NCBI GenBank assembly: GCA_934569215.1 | Contig: CAKTKF010000040.1 | Span: 1 to 7,593 of the forward strand | Length of the DNA: 7,593 nt | DNA from: an uncultured Oscillospiraceae bacterium | GTDB lineage: Bacteria > Bacillota > Clostridia > Oscillospirales > Oscillospiraceae | Direction of reading: 5' to 3' | In this document: positions 1-5,797 of the stretch, piece by piece | How the letters are laid out: every line of letters starts with the position of its first letter | How positions within the stretch are numbered: the first letter of the stretch is position 1 | Notes under the pieces: generated by a model | Told to the model about the DNA's origin: nothing | What the model saw: the letters and a program-made list of their open reading frames with translations, nothing else | Database searches by the model: none | Translations under genes and position numbers: made by a program

Positions 1-11
1 TTTTGGGACAT

Positions 12-19
12 GGTATAAA
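12..19 (+). promoter_or_regulatory. Candidate extended -10 of the tcdA promoter
   Basis: The sequence TGG-TATAAA is an extended -10 element (TGn followed by TATAAA, 14-19), placed 29 bases before the tcdA start codon. Any -35 box would lie at or beyond the window edge and cannot be judged, so this is a partial and tentative promoter call. Confidence 0.4.
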
Positions 20-32
20 ACGATCAGACTTT

Positions 33-40
33 GGGGGAGG
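33..40 (+). promoter_or_regulatory. Ribosome binding site of tcdA (decides start)
   Basis: GGGGGAGG lies 8 bases before ATG 49. An upstream in-frame TTG at 31 would overlap this site and has no ribosome binding site of its own, so ATG 49 is the start. Confidence 0.8.
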
Positions 41-48
41 AAACAAAC

Positions 49-777
49 ATGCGCGAACAATTTATCCGTACCGAAATGCTGCTGGGCGCCGAGGCGCTGG
101 CGCGGCTGCAAAATGCCCGGGTCGCCCTGTTCGGCCTGGGCGGCGTGGGCGGCTATACCCTGGAAGCCCTGGCCCGCAGCGGGGTGGGGCAGCTGGATCT
201 CATCGACAACGACACCGTCAGCCTGTCCAATCTGAACCGGCAGATTCTCGCGACCTACGATACCGTAGGAATGCGGAAGGTGGACGCGGCAAAGCAGCGG
301 GTGCTTTCCATCAACCCGGAGTGCATCGTGCGGACTTACGCCGTCTTTTATACTCCCGAGACCGCGGGGCAGTTCGATTTTACCCAATACGACTACATTG
401 TGGACGCCATCGACACCGTCACCGGCAAGCTGGCGCTGGTGCAGAACGCCCACGACGCCGGGACGCCCATCATCAGCTGCATGGGCACCGGCAACAAGCT
501 GGATGCCTCCCTGCTTGAGGTGGCGGATATCACCAAGACCTCCATGTGTCCTCTGGCGCGGGTCATGCGCCGGGAGCTGAGCAAGCGGGGCATCCGCCAC
601 TTAAAGGTCGTCTATTCCAAAGAGGAAGCCATCTCCCCCACCGGCTGGGAGGCGGAGGCCGCCGCCCTGGGCAAGCGTCAGATCCCCGGAAGCTCGGCCT
701 TTGTGCCGGGGACGGCGGGGCTGATTCTGGCGGGAGAAGTGGTGCGGGACATCGCATCGGGTGCGCCGGAGATTTGA
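49..777 (+). CDS. tcdA: tRNA threonylcarbamoyladenosine dehydratase TcdA (ThiF/HesA/MoeB fold)
   Basis: This 242-residue protein belongs to the E1-like ThiF/MoeB/HesA superfamily. Family members of this length and type (CsdL/YgdL, renamed TcdA) use ATP to dehydrate t6A at position 37 of ANN-decoding tRNAs, giving the cyclic form ct6A, in the cytoplasm. The nucleotide-binding Rossmann motif GLGGVGG is at residues 29-35. It is followed by the acidic strand and substrate loop LIDNDTVSLSNLNRQ (51-65) with the conserved N-x-N-R. DAIDTV (119-124) matches the conserved D-x-x-D/V strand, and CPLARVMRRELSKRGI (167-182) matches the family's crossover segment. There is no rhodanese or second E1 domain, which argues against MoeB and ThiF. 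The gene stands alone between a possible extended -10 promoter and a terminator. The family call is firm; the exact substrate follows from family knowledge. Confidence 0.9.
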   Translation: MREQFIRTEMLLGAEALARLQNARVALFGLGGVGGYTLEALARSGVGQLDLIDNDTVSLSNLNRQILATYDTVGMRKVDAAKQRVLSINPECIVRTYAVFYTPETAGQFDFTQYDYIVDAIDTVTGKLALVQNAHDAGTPIISCMGTGNKLDASLLEVADITKTSMCPLARVMRRELSKRGIRHLKVVYSKEEAISPTGWEAEAAALGKRQIPGSSAFVPGTAGLILAGEVVRDIASGAPEI

Positions 778-804
778 AAAAGCAGCCAAAACGGCTGCTT
801 TTTT
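777..804. terminator. Bidirectional intrinsic terminator between tcdA and the DUF1292 gene
   Basis: A perfect 7-bp stem AGCAGCC/GGCTGCT (781-787 and 793-799) has an AAAAC loop and is flanked by an A-run on the left and six Ts on the right. It therefore reads as a Rho-independent terminator on both strands. It starts at the tcdA stop codon and lies 25 bases past the stop of the convergent DUF1292 gene, so it can serve both. Confidence 0.9.
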
Positions 805-828
805 CCGGGCGGGCAGCGCTGCCCCGGC

Positions 829-1116
829 TTACCCTTCCTCGAAGGTCAGAATGTCCTTGTACTTTTCCTTGAACAGGCCGTAGACCGCGTCCAGAATTGC
901 CTCGTCCTCCACGGCGAGGTAATTTTCATTTTCCTCGTCCACCGGCTCCACCTCGAGAATCACGATCTCGGTGGACGGCTCGTCCGCGGGCATCAGCACC
1001 AGATATTCCTTGCCCTCGTAGGGCAGGCAGTCCAGATACTCAAAGTCCATATCCTGTCCGTTTTCATCGGTCAGGGTCAGGATGCTTTCTTCCTGCTCCA
1101 GGTTTTCGTTTTCCAT
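829..1116 (-). CDS. DUF1292 (YrzB-like) small acidic protein
   Basis: This 95-residue, strongly acidic protein has the pattern of the DUF1292 family: a short N-terminal tail, then a beta-rich core (ILTLTDENGQDMDFEYLD, EGKEYLVLMPAD, TEIVILEVEP) and a C-terminal helical end DAVYGLFKEKYKD. The family is widespread in Firmicutes and its function is not established. In Bacillus the homologue yrzB follows yrzL (UPF0297) and the ruvX homologue yrrK, but here the gene is alone. The start is ATG at 1116, preceded by an AGGAGGG ribosome binding site (1124-1130 on the complement), with a near-perfect sigma-A promoter upstream. No membrane segment or signal peptide is visible, so it is expected to be cytoplasmic. 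Family assignment is confident; no function is inferred. Confidence 0.85.
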   Translation of the reverse strand: MENENLEQEESILTLTDENGQDMDFEYLDCLPYEGKEYLVLMPADEPSTEIVILEVEPVDEENENYLAVEDEAILDAVYGLFKEKYKDILTFEEG

Positions 1117-1154
1117 AAATATTCCCTCCTGATACTGGGATTGATTTTGGGATG

Positions 1155-1183
1155 ATTATACCCGATACGGCCGGGAAATGCAA
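1155..1183 (-). promoter_or_regulatory. Sigma-A promoter of the DUF1292 gene
   Basis: On the minus strand the -35 box TTGCAT (1178-1183) is followed by a 17-bp spacer and a perfect -10 box TATAAT (1155-1160). Transcription would start about 30 bases before the DUF1292 start codon, so the leader is short and leaves no room for a riboswitch. Confidence 0.85.
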
Positions 1184-1206
1184 GAGGAATGTGCCGGAGT
1201 GTTTCA

Positions 1207-1235
1207 TTGACTTTGCTCCCGGCATATGTTAAACT
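1207..1235 (+). promoter_or_regulatory. Sigma-A promoter of the serine acetyltransferase gene
   Basis: TTGACT (-35, 1207-1212) is followed by a 17-bp spacer and TAAACT (-10, 1230-1235), with a TG extended -10 at 1227-1228. The predicted start near 1242 leaves a leader of only about 20 bases before ATG 1264. A cysteine T-box or other leader riboswitch, common for cysteine genes in Firmicutes, is therefore excluded at this promoter. Confidence 0.8.
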
Positions 1236-1250
1236 GAGATTAAGAATACA

Positions 1251-1256
1251 AGGAGG
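1251..1256 (+). promoter_or_regulatory. Ribosome binding site of cysE (decides start)
   Basis: A perfect AGGAGG sits 7 bases before ATG 1264. The reading frame stays open upstream to 1189, but that extension would run through the promoter boxes and is not translated. Confidence 0.85.
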
Positions 1257-1263
1257 AATCCCT

Positions 1264-2205
1264 ATGACCCCCATTGAAAAGGAAATCGAAGGCATTGTGG
1301 ACGGCATTCTGGAGGATTACCGCCACGGCCGGGACATCGACAAGCTCGACCCCTTCCAGCACCCGGACAAGGCCGTGGTCATCGACATGATCGGCAAGCT
1401 CCTGCGCATCGTCTACCCCGGCTCCTCCCGGGACAAAGCCTACCGTATCTACAATACCAAGCACAACCTCTCCATGCTCATTGAGGATGTGATGTACAAT
1501 CTGAACAAGCAGATTGCCATCGCCCTGCGGGTCGACAGGACGGAGCAGGAAGCCCAGGAAAAAGCCCAGGAGCTGAGCTTGCAGTTCTTCCGGGCAATCC
1601 CCGGCATCCGGGCAATCGCCCAGACCGACGTGGAGGCCTTTTACGACGGCGACCCCGCCGCCTTCAGCACGGACGAGATCGTCTTCTGCTATCCCGGGCT
1701 GTTTGCCATCACGGTGTACCGGCTGGCGCATGTGCTGTATATGCTGAAGGTTCCCATGCTGCCCCGGATTATGACGGAACATGCCCACAGCGTCACGGGC
1801 ATCGACATCAACCCCGGCGCCACCATCGGCCGGTATTTCTTCATCGACCACGGCACGGGTATTGTGGTGGGCGAGACCACGGTCATCGGCGACCATGTGA
1901 AGGTCTATCAGGGCGTGACCCTGGGTGCACTGACCACCCGGGGCGGACAGAGCCTGCGGGGAAAGAAGCGTCACCCCACCATTGAGGACAACGTGACCAT
2001 TTACGCCGGCGCATCCATCTTAGGCGGCGGCACTGTGATCGGCCGGGACAGCGTCATCGGCTCCAACGTCTTCATCACCCACTCCATTCCCCCCTGCACC
2101 ACGGTAAGCGTCAAGAGTCAGGAGCTGCAATTCAAGCCCCGGAACTGCGAGGGCAACTGCGATTCCTGCCCCAAGCCGGAACCCTTCTGGGAAGGGCAGA
2201 AATAA
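1264..2205 (+). CDS. cysE: Serine O-acetyltransferase (left-handed beta-helix, EpsC/CysE type)
   Basis: This 313-residue cytoplasmic enzyme transfers acetyl from acetyl-CoA to L-serine, giving O-acetylserine, the substrate of cysteine synthase. Residues 1-170 form a helical N-terminal region, longer than in short Bacillus CysE and resembling the EpsC-type enzymes. Residues about 175-280 are the hexapeptide-repeat left-handed beta-helix. Catalytic candidates are H196 in FFIDHGTG and D181 in GIDINP, matching the His-Asp pair of E. coli CysE. VVGETTVIGD (201-210) and YQGVTLGALT (215-224) are typical of the family. Unusually, the protein ends in a short tail with C295, C299 and C302 (C-x3-C-x2-C) followed by a charged, proline-rich end. 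No cysK lies in the window. gtrA follows 63 bases downstream in the same direction, probably on the same transcript. The function is firm; the symbol could equally be epsC. Confidence 0.93.
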   Translation: MTPIEKEIEGIVDGILEDYRHGRDIDKLDPFQHPDKAVVIDMIGKLLRIVYPGSSRDKAYRIYNTKHNLSMLIEDVMYNLNKQIAIALRVDRTEQEAQEKAQELSLQFFRAIPGIRAIAQTDVEAFYDGDPAAFSTDEIVFCYPGLFAITVYRLAHVLYMLKVPMLPRIMTEHAHSVTGIDINPGATIGRYFFIDHGTGIVVGETTVIGDHVKVYQGVTLGALTTRGGQSLRGKKRHPTIEDNVTIYAGASILGGGTVIGRDSVIGSNVFITHSIPPCTTVSVKSQELQFKPRNCEGNCDSCPKPEPFWEGQK

Positions 2206-2208
2206 TGC

Positions 2209-2237
2209 TGCGGGCAAGCGTTTCCGCTTCCGCCGCA
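2209..2237 (+). other. Hairpin in the cysE-gtrA gap
   Basis: TGCGG (2209-2213) pairs with CCGCA (2233-2237), and AAGCG (2216-2220) pairs with CGCTT (2225-2229) around a TTTC loop, with a small internal loop between the two stems. No T-run follows, so it is not an ordinary terminator. It could protect the cysE mRNA end, act as a processing site, or be incidental. Confidence 0.45.
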
Positions 2238-2258
2238 AAGACCATACGCAATGATTTT

Positions 2259-2264
2259 GGAGGT
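2259..2264 (+). promoter_or_regulatory. Ribosome binding site of the gtrA-family gene (decides start)
   Basis: GGAGGT lies 4-5 bases before ATG 2269. The earlier in-frame ATG at 2251 would place this site inside the coding region and has no ribosome binding site, so 2269 is preferred. Confidence 0.75.
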
Positions 2265-2268
2265 ACTC

Positions 2269-2670
2269 ATGAAAGAATTCGTCCGTGTTCTGAAATTCAC
2301 CTTTTTCTCCATCAGCGCCGGTCTCATCGAAATGGGCAGTTTTGCTCTGCTGAATGAATTTACCTATCTCCCATACTGGCCCTGCTACCTGATTGCCCTG
2401 TGCCTGAGTGTACTCTGGAACTTTACTCTGAACCGAAAGTTTACCTTCCAATCCGCTGCCAACGTACCCGTGGCCATGGCAAAGGTTGCCGCCTACTACG
2501 TGGTCTTCACGCCCCTGTCCACCCTTCTGGGGAATTGCCTGGCCGGCAGCCTGGCGTGGAACGAATACCTGGTAACGATTATAAACATGCTGCTGAATTT
2601 CTCCACGGAGTTCCTGTATCAGCGGTTTTTCGTCTTCGGCAAGTCCCTGGACAGTGCAAAGCAGGCGTAA
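2269..2670 (+). CDS. GtrA family membrane protein
   Basis: This 133-residue protein has four predicted membrane segments (roughly residues 7-29, 33-54, 68-92 and 97-118), the usual size and topology of GtrA/DPMS proteins. The family hallmark NFTLNRKFTF is at residues 51-60, right after the second membrane segment, and the matching C-terminal motif FLYQRFFVF is at 115-123. Family members are thought to help move or present polyprenyl-linked sugars for cell-surface glycosylation, often next to a GtrB-like glycosyltransferase. No such partner lies in this window, so the substrate cannot be guessed. It follows cysE by 63 bases and precedes a strong terminator, so it is probably the last gene of that transcript. 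The protein is intact. Family call strong, role uncertain. Confidence 0.88.
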   Translation: MKEFVRVLKFTFFSISAGLIEMGSFALLNEFTYLPYWPCYLIALCLSVLWNFTLNRKFTFQSAANVPVAMAKVAAYYVVFTPLSTLLGNCLAGSLAWNEYLVTIINMLLNFSTEFLYQRFFVFGKSLDSAKQA

Positions 2671-2716
2671 CTGCAAGGCGGGAAAGCAATGTCACGCAGA
2701 CGGAATAATCCAGCAA

Positions 2717-2746
2717 AAAGCAGGGCACAGAAGTGTGCCCTGCTTT
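2717..2746. terminator. Strong bidirectional terminator between gtrA and recG
   Basis: A perfect 13-bp stem, AAAGCAGGGCACA (2717-2729) with TGTGCCCTGCTTT (2734-2746), closes on a GAAG loop. On the minus strand five Ts follow the stem start region, only 7 bases past the recG stop; on the plus strand the tract is TTTGTT. It separates the convergent cysE-gtrA and recG transcripts. Confidence 0.93.
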
Positions 2747-2752
2747 GTTCGT

Positions 2753-4801
2753 TCAATTCATCGTTCCCTCGGAGCGGGCAAACAGGTCGCCGATCCGCTG
2801 TCTCAGGGCGTTTGCCTCGGGCGTATCCGACGTGCCGTAGGCGTCGATCCAGTCCGACGACGCCTGCTGGGCGTCCTTCATGGCGGCAAGGTCGCAGCCC
2901 AGGTCCGCCACCCGGAAGGCAGGCAGGCCGGATTGCCGGGAGCCGAAGAAATCCCCCGGCCCCCGCAGGCGCAGATCCTCTTCCGCAATCCTGAAGCCGT
3001 CGGTGGTTTTGCACAGGGCTTTCAGCCGCTGGAGCGTCTCGGGGCTACGGTTGTGGGAGGTGAGGATGCAGTAGCTCTTCGCCTTGCCCCGGCCTACCCG
3101 GCCGCGGAGCTGGTGCAGCTGGCTCAGACCGAACCGGTCGGCGTCCTCAATGACCATCAGCGTGGCGTTGGGAACGTCCACCCCCACCTCGATGACCGTG
3201 GTCGCCACCATCACATCCGCCTCGCCCCGGGCGAAGGACGCCATGGCTGCTTCCTTTTCCGCGCCCTTCATCTGTCCGTGGAGCAGGGCGATGCGCAGGT
3301 CGGGGAAAACCGTCTGCTGTAAGGTCTCCGCCCAGACGGCAGCCGCCTTGATGCCCAGCTCCTCGTTTTCCTCCACCGCCGGACAGACCACAAAGCACTG
3401 ATGCCCCTCCGACACCTGCTTTCGGATAAAGGCGTTGATCCGGGGGCGGTAACTCTCCCCCACCAGGAAGGTGTCCACCGGCTCTCGTCCCGGGGGCAGC
3501 TCGTCCAGAATGGAGACATCCAGATCGCCGTAGAGGATCAGTGCCAGCGTCCGGGGGATGGGCGTCGCCGACATCACCAGCAGATGGGAGCCTTCCCCCT
3601 TGGCGGAAAGGCGGCTGCGCTGCCCCACTCCGAAGCGGTGCTGCTCGTCGGTGATCACCAGCCCCAGGTTATCAAACCGGGTGGACTCCGACAATAGCGC
3701 GTGGGTGCCGATCACCACCTGGACTTCCCCGGCGGCGATGCGCTCCCGCACATCCTTTTTCTGCTTCACCGTCATGGAGCCGGTGAGCAGCGCCACGGAT
3801 ACCCCCAGGGGGGCGAACAGGGCGTTCAGGGAGGCAAAATGCTGCTCGGCTAAAATCTCCGTCGGCGCCATCAAAGCGGTCTGCGCGCCATTTCTCGCGG
3901 CGCAGTAGGCGGCGGCCGCTGCCACCATGGTCTTGCCGCTGCCCACGTCTCCCTGCACCAGCCGGTTCATGGGGACACCCCGGCGAAAATCCTCCAGAAT
4001 TTCCCCCACCGCCCGGTTCTGGGCGCCGGTGAGGGAAAAGGGCAGGCTATTGTAAAAAGCTGCCATGTCGAAATCCGTGTAGGGTTCCGTTTTCTTTTCC
4101 TCCCGGGCAGCACGCATCAGGGCGAGTCCTGCGGAAAATACGAAAAATTCTTCGAAGATCATCCGTTTTTTCGCCAGCTCTGCCTCCGACATGGAATTCG
4201 GCTCGTGGATGGCAAAATACGCCCGCTGGGCAGGTAAGATGCCGTATTTCTCCCGCACCTCGGCGGGAAGAATTTCCTCCGGCGGGTCGCACACCGCCAG
4301 CGCCTGCTGCACAAGACGAAGCAGCGCCGCATTGGTCAGTCCCGCGGTCAGAGGGTAAATGGGCAGGATCCGCCGAATGGTCACGGGCTGGGACTCCGGC
4401 GTCTCAAACACGGGGTTCGTCATGCTGTAGCCGATGAAATCCCCGCTCACCGCGCCGTAGAAAATGTATTCCCGTCCGTATTCCAGCTGCTGGGCGGCAA
4501 AACGGTTGTTGAAAAACGTCACATTCAGCCGCCCGGTGGTATCCGCAAGCTGCACCTTGGTCAGGTCAAGCCCCTTGCGGATATGGCTGGTACGGGGGGT
4601 ATTCATCACCATGGCGCGGAAGCAGGCGGGGACATCCGGCTCCAGCTTTTCGATGGGAACCAGTTTCGTCCGGTCTTCGTACCCTCTGGGAAAGTGGCAG
4701 ATGAGATCCCGGAGGGTGAAAATATTCAGCTGGGCAAGCTGCTTTGCCCGTACCTCTCCCACGCCTTTTAGCATCGTGACGGGGTCAGACAGTTTTGCCA
4801 T
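2753..4801 (-). CDS. recG: ATP-dependent DNA helicase RecG
   Basis: This complete 682-residue superfamily 2 helicase has the normal RecG length. RecG is a monomeric branch-migration enzyme that regresses stalled replication forks and remodels Holliday junctions and R-loops. The N-terminal wedge and OB-fold region spans about residues 1-220, including a helix-hairpin-helix-like MLKGVGEVRAKQLAQL (10-25). The helicase core follows: SLTGAQNRA (256-264), Walker A GDVGSGKT (284-291), MAPTEILAEQH (311-321), Walker B DEQHRFG (385-391; RecG uses DEQH), SATPIPRTL (411-419), TTVIEVGVDVPN (534-545) and QLRGRVGRG (564-572). The C-terminal RecG block containing EEDLRLRGPGDFFGSRQSG is near 607-625. ATG 4801 is preceded by GGGAGGTG (4807-4814 on the complement). 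No clear promoter was found in the 105 bases between recG and the rpsT terminator. All motifs are intact. Confidence 0.98.
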   Translation of the reverse strand: MAKLSDPVTMLKGVGEVRAKQLAQLNIFTLRDLICHFPRGYEDRTKLVPIEKLEPDVPACFRAMVMNTPRTSHIRKGLDLTKVQLADTTGRLNVTFFNNRFAAQQLEYGREYIFYGAVSGDFIGYSMTNPVFETPESQPVTIRRILPIYPLTAGLTNAALLRLVQQALAVCDPPEEILPAEVREKYGILPAQRAYFAIHEPNSMSEAELAKKRMIFEEFFVFSAGLALMRAAREEKKTEPYTDFDMAAFYNSLPFSLTGAQNRAVGEILEDFRRGVPMNRLVQGDVGSGKTMVAAAAAYCAARNGAQTALMAPTEILAEQHFASLNALFAPLGVSVALLTGSMTVKQKKDVRERIAAGEVQVVIGTHALLSESTRFDNLGLVITDEQHRFGVGQRSRLSAKGEGSHLLVMSATPIPRTLALILYGDLDVSILDELPPGREPVDTFLVGESYRPRINAFIRKQVSEGHQCFVVCPAVEENEELGIKAAAVWAETLQQTVFPDLRIALLHGQMKGAEKEAAMASFARGEADVMVATTVIEVGVDVPNATLMVIEDADRFGLSQLHQLRGRVGRGKAKSYCILTSHNRSPETLQRLKALCKTTDGFRIAEEDLRLRGPGDFFGSRQSGLPAFRVADLGCDLAAMKDAQQASSDWIDAYGTSDTPEANALRQRIGDLFARSEGTMN

Positions 4802-4907
4802 GGTAACACCTCCCGGGATAAATCCGCAATAATAATATGGGAAGCTCTTAGTAAATCTGCGATAGTCAGCAGTCGGCGATTTGTTCAGAGTTTCCCCCTA
4901 CAAAATG

Positions 4908-4940
4908 AAAAAACTCCCTCCAAGCACTGCTCGGAAGGAG
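4908..4940 (-). terminator. Intrinsic terminator of rpsT
   Basis: Read on the minus strand, a hairpin of about 11 bp (CTCCTTCCGAG pairing with CTTGGAGGGAG, two wobble pairs; 4914-4940) is followed directly by six Ts (4908-4913). It starts 15 bases after the rpsT stop codon and separates rpsT from recG. Confidence 0.88.
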
Positions 4941-4955
4941 ATATTTTCAGAGAAA

Positions 4956-5219
4956 TCAGGCCAGCTTGTTCAGCTTCAGAGTCATGCTGCTCTTCTTCCG
5001 GGCAGCGTTGTTCTTGTGCAGGAGACCCTTGTTGACAGCCTGATCGACGGCCTTGACGGCGGTCTTGTAAGCAGCGTCGGCGGCAGCCTTGTCACCGGAC
5101 ACCACAGCGGCGTCGAACTTCTTCAGGTTGGTCTTCAGCTCGGACTTGTCAGCCTTGTTCTTCTCGTAAGCGATCTTGGAAGAAATGACATCCTTCTTAG
5201 AGGACTTGATATTGGGCAT
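4956..5219 (-). CDS. rpsT: 30S ribosomal protein S20
   Basis: This 87-residue, lysine- and alanine-rich helical protein begins MPNIKSSKKD and carries the conserved C-terminal AVNKGLLHKNNAARKKSSM (61-79), diagnostic of bacterial S20. S20 binds 16S rRNA (helices 9 and 44) and helps assemble the small subunit body. The frame is open far upstream to 5633, but ATG 5219 has a textbook ribosome binding site (AAGGAGGTGG, 5225-5234 on the complement) and matches the family N-terminus, so the extension is discarded. The gene is monocistronic, with its own near-consensus promoter and its own terminator ahead of recG. Length and composition are normal. Confidence 0.97.
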   Translation of the reverse strand: MPNIKSSKKDVISSKIAYEKNKADKSELKTNLKKFDAAVVSGDKAAADAAYKTAVKAVDQAVNKGLLHKNNAARKKSSMTLKLNKLA

Positions 5220-5224
5220 GGATT

Positions 5225-5234
5225 CCACCTCCTT
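5225..5234 (-). promoter_or_regulatory. Ribosome binding site of rpsT (decides start)
   Basis: AAGGAGGTGG on the minus strand is a near-complete anti-Shine-Dalgarno match, five bases before the ATG at 5219. It rules out the long upstream open frame. Confidence 0.92.
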
Positions 5235-5259
5235 CTGTTCGTTTTCCATACAGATACGC

Positions 5260-5309
5260 ATTATAACGCCTTGACGCGATAAAATCAACCCTTTTTTCAA
5301 AATTTTTTG
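5260..5309 (-). promoter_or_regulatory. Sigma-A promoter of rpsT with A-tract UP-like element
   Basis: On the minus strand, TTGATT (-35, 5283-5288) is followed by a 17-bp spacer and perfect TATAAT (-10, 5260-5265). Just upstream of the -35 box lie phased A/T tracts (six Ts at 5292-5297 and a further T-run to 5308 on the plus strand), which is the position and composition of an UP element. This fits a highly expressed ribosomal protein gene. Confidence 0.88.
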
Positions 5310-5317
5310 CCGCTCCG

Positions 5318-5369
5318 GGCGGGAGAAGCCTCTCTCCCGCCATCCCGCCCCGGATGCCGGACGCCGGGG
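5318..5369. repeat. GC-rich block with two adjacent hairpins
   Basis: A perfect 9-bp inverted repeat GGCGGGAGA/TCTCCCGCC (5318-5326 and 5333-5341) is followed by CCCCGG/CCGGGG (5348-5353 and 5364-5369). Neither is followed by a T-run on either strand, so these are not ordinary intrinsic terminators. The block lies just behind the rpsT UP-like element and contrasts with the AT-rich flanks. Confidence 0.5.
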
Positions 5370-5399
5370 TCTGGGGGAAGGATTGTCAAGTCCTAATTT

Positions 5400-5433
5400 T
5401 TGCACAAAAAAATGTTCGTGGTAAAATCCACGA
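5400..5433 (+). promoter_or_regulatory. Candidate promoter with -10 box inside an inverted repeat
   Basis: TTGCAC (5400-5405), a 16-bp spacer and TAAAAT (5422-5427) resemble a sigma-A promoter reading toward sigG. The -10 box is exactly the 6-base centre of the inverted repeat TCGTGG-TAAAAT-CCACGA (5416-5433), an operator-like arrangement. It lies about 450 bases before sigG, so a transcript would include the DnaA-box-like cluster. No experimental or comparative support is available from the sequence alone. Confidence 0.35.
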
Positions 5434-5495
5434 CCCGCGGAAAAGTGGGAAATCCGTCGAAGCCGGGCGAATCTTTTTATGTGAACCAAAATTGA

Positions 5496-5617
5496 ATATC
5501 CACAGCACGCCCCGCCTGTGGAAAACCCCTGTGGAGAAACCTGTGGAGATTGTGGAAAACTATGAGTTATCAACAGGAATTTTTGTTCTTTCCGTTTTGC
5601 CCCCTTCTTGTGGAAAA
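5496..5617. promoter_or_regulatory. Cluster of DnaA-box-like 9-mers
   Basis: Measured against TTATCCACA in either orientation, seven sites are present: ATATCCACA (5496-5504), TGTGGAAAA (5517-5525), TGTGGAGAA (5530-5538), TGTGGAGAT (5542-5550), TGTGGAAAA (5551-5559), TTATCAACA (5567-5575) and TGTGGAAAA (5609-5617). Six match 8 of 9 positions and one matches 7 of 9; none is perfect. Four lie in the same orientation with start-to-start spacings of 13, 12 and 9 bases. The clustering is real; DnaA binding is inferred. Confidence 0.55.
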
Positions 5618-5797
5618 GTCTGCATATATCCATGTATATTCCCTTTCACGCCGAAATAGAGGCTGTGTTACGTCACCGTCAGCTGGGAGCCGTTACCGGA
5701 AAAACACCGGGGAAAAGTTGTCTTCCTGTCAAAAAACGCTGTCGAAGGCCCTTGGCGCTTTCTCTCAACTGTGAAAAATTTGTGAAAAACCGCCAAA

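Noticed and set aside
1236..1263. T-box or cysteine riboswitch upstream of cysE
   Set aside because: The predicted leader is only about 20 bases, too short for such an element.
1240..1974. A 244-codon minus-strand frame opposite the serine acetyltransferase gene
   Set aside because: It mirrors the codon structure of a certain gene, has no ribosome binding site and overlaps the cysE promoter end.
4815..4907. Promoter for recG
   Set aside because: TATTAT-like -10 candidates exist on the minus strand near 4830-4840, but no matching -35 box lies at a normal distance, so no site is called.
5517..5559. CCTGTGGA repeats considered as a CRISPR or iteron array
   Set aside because: The repeat unit is too short and variable for CRISPR, and no plasmid replication gene is present; DnaA-box-like sites explain it better.
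5220..5633. Long N-terminal extension of the rpsT reading frame
   Set aside because: It runs through the rpsT promoter and UP-like tract; the family start and a near-perfect ribosome binding site fix the start at 5219.
5740..5746. TGTCGAA, a perfect Spo0A-box core upstream of sigG
   Set aside because: It is a single short match; the same 7-mer also occurs by chance inside recG near 4065, so it carries little weight.
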